Part shown: piece by piece, positions 60,672 through 64,000 of the stretch
Layout of the letters: every line of letters begins with the position of its first letter
Numbering within the stretch: position 1 is the first letter of the stretch
Assembly (NCBI GenBank): GCA_963725645.1
Contig: CAVRZD010000006.1
Location: forward strand, 1,798,001-1,862,000
Length of the DNA: 64,000 bases
Reading direction: 5' to 3'
Origin: JALYZC01 sp963725645
Lineage (GTDB): Bacteria; Actinomycetota; Thermoleophilia; Solirubrobacterales; Solirubrobacteraceae
Translations under genes and position numbers: made by a program
The notes under the pieces: model-generated
Database searches by the model: none
What the model saw: the letters and a program-made list of their open reading frames with translations, nothing else
What the model was told of the DNA's origin: nothing

Positions 60672-60821
60672 TCAGGACTCGTCGGACTCCTCGTCCGGCT
60701 GGTTGGCCTCGATGAACTCGACCGGATGGGCGCTCTGCAGCAGCGCCCGCACCACGGCCTCGTCGGGGGCGACCTCGACGAGAGGCTCGCTCGTCTGATC
60801 TGCGCTGGTCGTCGGCTCCAT
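60672..60821 (-). CDS. 49-residue acidic peptide, candidate RiPP precursor
   Basis: The ATG at 60821 has a strong GGGAGG ribosome site five bases upstream, unusual among the weak sites around it. The peptide starts MEPTTSADQTSEPLVEV, continues with a helix-prone middle (DEAVVRALLQSAHPVEFI), and ends EANQPDEESDES. It has no Cys and no membrane helix, and is strongly acidic. It stands first in an operon with two SagB-type dehydrogenases and a hydrolase, the position of a ribosomally made peptide substrate. A small regulatory subunit is the alternative. Confidence 0.6.
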   Translation of the reverse strand: MEPTTSADQTSEPLVEVAPDEAVVRALLQSAHPVEFIEANQPDEESDES

Positions 60822-60877
60822 GCAACCTCCCCAACTCGTAGGACGAAGAGCGCATCGTATACGCGGCGCCCCGGACG

Positions 60878-61229
60878 TTGGTTGCCGATGCGTTAGGCGT
60901 TTCGCGGTCCTGCTCGGAGGCCGAGCTATCGTTGGAGCATGCCGGCGGCCGCGCGGAATCGGCTCAGGAGGTCCACGACATCGTGTCCCTGGCCCGCACG
61001 CGCGTCTCGAGTTCCGACCCCCGCGAGCGCGACGCCGCCGGGTACGGGTTGATGGTCCGCTTCGCCCGCTGGGCGCAGCCCGGCTACGTCGCGACCAAGT
61101 CCGGCAAGAGCTGGTTCGACGACGTCGAGTTCTTCCAGACGTATGACCGGCTCGTCCCCGGGGACTACCGGCGCTCGGCCGAGCGATCAAGGCGCCGGCG
61201 GCCCAGGCGTTCCTGATCAAGCGCGGCTA
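60878..61229 (+). pseudogene. N-terminal remnant of a TylF-like methyltransferase
   Basis: The frame contains VHDIVSLARTRVSSSDPRE and AAGYGLMVRFARWAQPGYV, then KSGKSWFDDVEFFQTYDRL and a stretch like the region just before the SAM-binding domain of TylF/macrocin O-methyltransferases. The SAM loop never appears. Near 61180 the frame must shift to continue AIKAPAAQAFLIKRG and stop at 61229, which looks like the enzyme's extreme C-terminus. An internal deletion has removed the catalytic core. The beginning is uncertain. Confidence 0.5.
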
Positions 61230-61803
61230 GGCGCAGGCCGCGCCCGTCAGTCCCGGCCCGCTGTTCTGGCGGATGAACAGCGGATGCGAGTTCGGCGAGG
61301 GTTGACCCGTGATGGCGTCGGTGAGCTTCGTATCGCCGGTGGCGATGTTCAGGCACCCGCGCGAATCCGTGTTGACAGTGAAGTAGTCGCCGGTCCTCTC
61401 CGGCCACCCCGACGGTGACCGCGCAGACGGTGCCGCCCGCACAGACGGCCCCACTGTGGATCGGTCGCCCGGCCGCGTCGGCAACCGTCTCGTCCGGATT
61501 CGCGCCCGCGGCGCCCGTGATCCGCGCTGCCATCACCGACACGTTTCCACTGCCGCAGTCGGGATCCGTGACCCGGTCGTACCGGTACCAGACGACTCCC
61601 ACGTTTCCGTCGCCCCCGGCCGCCACCCACGGCCACAGGAGGCGGTGCCCGGCCTCGCGCGCCACGGTCCGCGGCGCACTCCAGGTGCGGCCGCCGTCGG
61701 TCGAGGTCGCCATCTGCACCGAGTTGGCGAGCGGCGTGGCCGCCGACGTGGTGCCGCCGAACGGCGGAAACGCTCCGGGCGGCCCCGTCGAACAGCCCGG
61801 CCA
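61227..61803 (-). pseudogene. Sialidase/BNR-repeat protein fragment with frameshift
   Basis: The minus strand encodes a fragment of a six-bladed propeller. STDGGRTWSAPRTV is a clear Asp-box (S-x-D-G-G-x-T-W), followed by WPWVAAGGDGNVGVVWYRYD. After a one-base shift near 61410 it continues ERTGDYFTVNTDSRGCLN to a stop at 61227. Upstream the frame fades near 61803 without a start or signal peptide. Its stop triplet region is shared with the TylF-like remnant on the other strand. Both lie beside the tRNA gene. Confidence 0.6.
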
Positions 61804-61905
61804 ATCGCACGTTCAGAGACCTGTTGGGTGCTCGGTGGGTGCGCGGTCGCCAGGGGCGCCACCCGACGACCGTCCGGAAGGGCGGCAACTGCAGGGAGTT
61901 TCGAG

Positions 61906-61979
61906 TGGGCCGGCCTGGACTCGAACCAGGGTCCTACGGATTATGAGTCCGCTGCTCTGACCAACTGAGCTACCGGCCC
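61906..61979 (-). tRNA. tRNA-Met (anticodon CAU; tRNA-Ile2 possible)
   Basis: The 74-nt minus-strand cloverleaf has the acceptor stem GGGCCGG/CCGGCCC with discriminator A. The D arm is TAGCTCAGTTGGTCAGAGC, the anticodon stem-loop is CGGACTCATAATCCG with anticodon CAT, and the T arm is CCTGG-TTCGAGT-CCAGG. It is not an initiator, since the acceptor pair 1-72 is G-C and the anticodon stem lacks three G-C pairs. Elongator Met and lysidine-modified Ile2 cannot be separated with certainty here. CCA is not encoded. Confidence 0.93.
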
Positions 61980-62028
61980 GGCGGGCGACGAGCGCCCCCT
62001 GGCGGAAGCTAGCAGCGGACCGCTCGGC

Positions 62029-63021
62029 TCAGTCCTTCAGCGCCTTCTCGATCGCCGCCCGCATCTCGGCAACCGACGACGCGCCCTCGAGCCGATCGAC
62101 GACCCGGCCGTGGCGGTCGATCGCGAACACCCACGGCTCGCTGACGAGGCGCCACGCGCGAAGCTGTGGCCGGAGGCCCTTGGTCGGATCGTTGTTGTTG
62201 TAGACCTCCATGTGGATGAAGGCCATCCGCTTGCCATACGTGGCCTGGAGCTGGGCCGCCTGGTCGACCACCGGCCCGCAGGTTCGGCTCTGGCACAGCT
62301 GGGGCGTGGCGAAGACGAGCAGGACGGGCTTCTTGCCGAGGACGTTCGCGAGGTCCTCCGCATGCAGCTGCGGGTCGTGCGGGACGCGGGTGTCGATCGA
62401 CGCGATCGCTGCCGGCGGCGACGTCGGCGTGTGGACGCGGATCGCCGCCTGGCCGGGCGTGGGCGGCTGCGGGCCACCGACGTCCACGAGCGTCGGGCTG
62501 GCCGCCACGAGCTGTCCGTTCGTGCGCGCGACCACCACGATCCCCTGCGACTTGGCCTTCGTCAGCGGGATGTGCGCGACGTAGACCTGCTTGGCGGCGT
62601 TCGCGTCGGCCTGGACGGTCTGGCTCTGGAACTGCGGTGCCACGGCGAGCGACTCGTTGGTTGCGCGATAGGGCCCGCGCAGGGCACGCCCGTTGGCGTC
62701 GCTGACGTAGACCGCCACGTCCGGCGGGACGAGCTGCTTGCGCGAGGCGTCGAACAGAATGAACGCGAAGCGGTTGAGGCCGGGCTCGAGGACGCCCACG
62801 GCCGGCGCCAGCATCGGGCCCTGCTTGATGCCGGCCAGGACCTGGTTGAGCGAGCGGCCCGCCGCGACCGGGAACGGCGGTCCGGCGGTCGTGGACGTCG
62901 TGGCGGAGCTCGTGCTCTTGTCACCGCTCGACCCGCCGCAGGCGGCGAGGGCAAGGGCGACGAGACGACGGCGGCGGCTGCGGCCGCGGCGCGGAACGGG
63001 AGGCGGGGCATTCCCGGACAC
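62029..63021 (-). CDS. Lipoprotein with thioredoxin-like C-terminal domain
   Basis: This protein has 330 residues from GTG 63021. A very short hydrophobic stretch ends LALAACGGSSG, a lipobox. A better signal peptide start (MPRLPFRAAAAAAAVVS) exists one frame over, so a frameshift near 62970 is possible. A Ser/Thr linker follows, then a beta domain (LNRFAFILFDASRKQLVPPD). A thioredoxin-like region comes last (KKPVLLVFATPQLCQSRTCGP with a C-x4-C, VSEPWVFAIDRHGRVVDRLEG). It would sit on the outer membrane face, perhaps in thiol or metal handling. Confidence 0.72.
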   Translation of the reverse strand: MSGNAPPPVPRRGRSRRRRLVALALAACGGSSGDKSTSSATTSTTAGPPFPVAAGRSLNQVLAGIKQGPMLAPAVGVLEPGLNRFAFILFDASRKQLVPPDVAVYVSDANGRALRGPYRATNESLAVAPQFQSQTVQADANAAKQVYVAHIPLTKAKSQGIVVVARTNGQLVAASPTLVDVGGPQPPTPGQAAIRVHTPTSPPAAIASIDTRVPHDPQLHAEDLANVLGKKPVLLVFATPQLCQSRTCGPVVDQAAQLQATYGKRMAFIHMEVYNNNDPTKGLRPQLRAWRLVSEPWVFAIDRHGRVVDRLEGASSVAEMRAAIEKALKD

Positions 63022-63092
63022 TCTAGGGTTCCGGTCCGCTCGGCCACGCCGGCCGGGTCGGGTCCGGCAACGATTGAGGAGGACGAGACGGC

Positions 63093-63814
63093 ATGGCAGA
63101 ACGGGCGGCGATCGTGACGGGGGCCTCGAGCGGCATCGGATTGGCGATCGCCAGGATGCTCGGCGAGGAGGGCTACGGCCTGACGTCGCCTCGCGGCGGC
63201 CGGAGAAGCTCGAGCCCGCGGCCGAGGAGCTGCGCAAGGCCGGCGTCGCGGTCGAGGCGATCCCGGCCAACCTGGCCGACGAGGACTCCGTCAAGGCGGT
63301 CGTGCAGCGCCACCGGGACACCTACGGGCGCCTCGACGTGCTCGTCAACAACGCCGGCCTCGGGATCGGCGCTGCGGTTGCCGAGATCCAGACCAAGCGG
63401 CTCGACATGCAGCTCGACGTCAACCTGCGCTCCTACGTCCTCTTCTACCGCGAGTGCGCGGACATGCTGCGCGCCGCCGGCGCCGAGCACCGCAACGCGC
63501 AGGTCGTCAACACCGCCTCGGTGGCCGGCAAGTCGGGGCAGGCCTGGCTGTCGGTCTACGCCGCCACGAAGTTCGGCGTGGTCGGCTTCACGCAGGCGAT
63601 GAACAAGGAGCTCGGCCCGGAGGGCATCAAGTCCTGCGCGCTGTGTCCCGGCTTCGTCGACACGGCGATGACGGACTTCGTCAAGGAGCAGGTCGCGGCC
63701 GACGAGATGATCCGCCCGGAGGACATCGCCGAGTCCGTGCGCCTGCTGCTCCGCCTGTCTCCGGCGTGCGTGATCCCGGAGATCATCTACCACCGCCCCG
63801 GCGAGGGGCTGTAG
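63093..63814 (+). pseudogene. Short-chain dehydrogenase/reductase with a single frameshift
   Basis: The first frame gives MAERAAIVTGASSGIGLAIA with the TGxxxGxG cofactor loop, to about 63180. A one-base shift then continues VASRRPEKLEPAAEEL, the NNAG motif in VLVNNAGLGIG, the catalytic Ser in NTASVAGKSG and Tyr/Lys in VYAATKFGVVG, ending at 63814. Apart from the shift every SDR motif is present and length is normal at about 240 residues. A residual assembly indel is at least as likely as a true mutation. Confidence 0.75.
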
Positions 63815-63826
63815 CAACCGGTCGGG

Positions 63827-64000
63827 CTAGCGGACGGGCTCGCGCTCGCGCTCGGCCCCGCGCTCGGCCTCGAACTCGGCGCCCATCTCCTCCGCACGGG
63901 CGAGCGCGCGGCGGTAATCGTCGTAGCGCCGGAACGGACGCAGCCAGGCCCAGCCGGGGCGCGTGCGCAGCTCGTCGCTGCGGTCGGGATCGCCCGGGCG
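63827..64000 (-). CDS. C-terminal end of an unidentified protein (start beyond window)
   Basis: The last 57 codons of a minus-strand gene end at a TAG (63827-63829). The visible end contains SDELRTRPGWAWLRPFRRYD, a helical acidic region (RALARAEEMGAEFEAER), and a highly charged tail ending EREREPVR. Composition and clean frame fit coding sequence. No family can be named from this piece. Confidence 0.5.
   Translation of the reverse strand, partial: RPGDPDRSDELRTRPGWAWLRPFRRYDDYRRALARAEEMGAEFEAERGAEREREPVR

Noticed and set aside
1..64000. CRISPR array or cas genes
   Set aside because: No regularly spaced identical repeats with unique spacers were seen, and no Cas-like protein is present.
1..64000. 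Insertion sequence or transposase
   Set aside because: No transposase-like protein, and no terminal inverted repeats with target duplications were noticed. The only long exact repeat noticed is the tRNA-Arg 3' copy.

Overview
This window looks like chromosome of a high-GC Gram-positive actinobacterium, most likely class Thermoleophilia (Solirubrobacterales: Solirubrobacter, Conexibacter and relatives). That placement is inference from strong G/C third-position bias, frequent GTG starts, GTGA and ATGA gene overlaps, a one-piece SecDF, split PutA enzymes and many secreted or glycan genes. No rRNA gene is present. Two tRNA genes are visible: tRNA-Arg(CCG) at 1952-2024 and a CAU tRNA at 61906-61979.

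Region by region. 1-2025: the end of a secreted protein, RNase Z, a YfcE-type phosphoesterase and tRNA-Arg. 2026-8795: a 6.7 kb block bounded by a 46 bp direct copy of the 3' end of that tRNA. It holds an HD (alarmone-hydrolase-like) protein, an intergenic array of 11-bp-spaced TGTGAA units resembling Pho boxes, and an operon of a DUF47/PhoU-like dikinase-family protein, a small helical protein and a CYTH-CHAD protein. 8823-17608: a secreted propeller-like protein, a lipoprotein, glycosyltransferases, a SAM-I riboswitch controlling a threonine-synthase-like enzyme and a MoaD/ThiS-like carrier, CorA, a lipid-kinase-like protein, and two decayed glycan-type genes. 17581-33690 is mostly housekeeping: RelA/SpoT, RecJ, SecDF, RuvCAB, a GGDEF/HD-GYP protein, a TetR repressor facing a large membrane protein across a perfect operator palindrome, and YebC.

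33701-48732: sugar-nucleotide and glycan genes (CDP-glucose synthesis and dehydration, phosphomannomutase, RpiB-like, GDP-mannose dehydratase, glycosyltransferases, RmlC-like), with proline catabolism (PRODH and P5CDH) and an RpiR-PdxS-PdxT operon between them. 48895-64000 is more accessory: secreted proteins, a G1 glutamic peptidase, a CocE-like hydrolase with three apparent frameshifts, a GH3 glycosidase, MurC, and a compact operon of a 49-residue peptide, two SagB/ThcOx-type dehydrogenases and an alpha/beta hydrolase. Gene debris lies beside the CAU tRNA, followed by a thioredoxin-like lipoprotein and a frameshifted SDR.

Three modules deserve most attention: the tRNA-bounded phosphate/polyphosphate-type cluster with Pho-box-like repeats (2026-8795); the SAM-riboswitch-controlled ThrC-like plus sulfur-carrier pair (11535-13216), which could be a protein-thiocarboxylate route to homocysteine; and the possible peptide-modifying SagB-pair operon (57780-60821). 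Several genes elsewhere carry isolated frameshifts, which may be decay or residual assembly indels.
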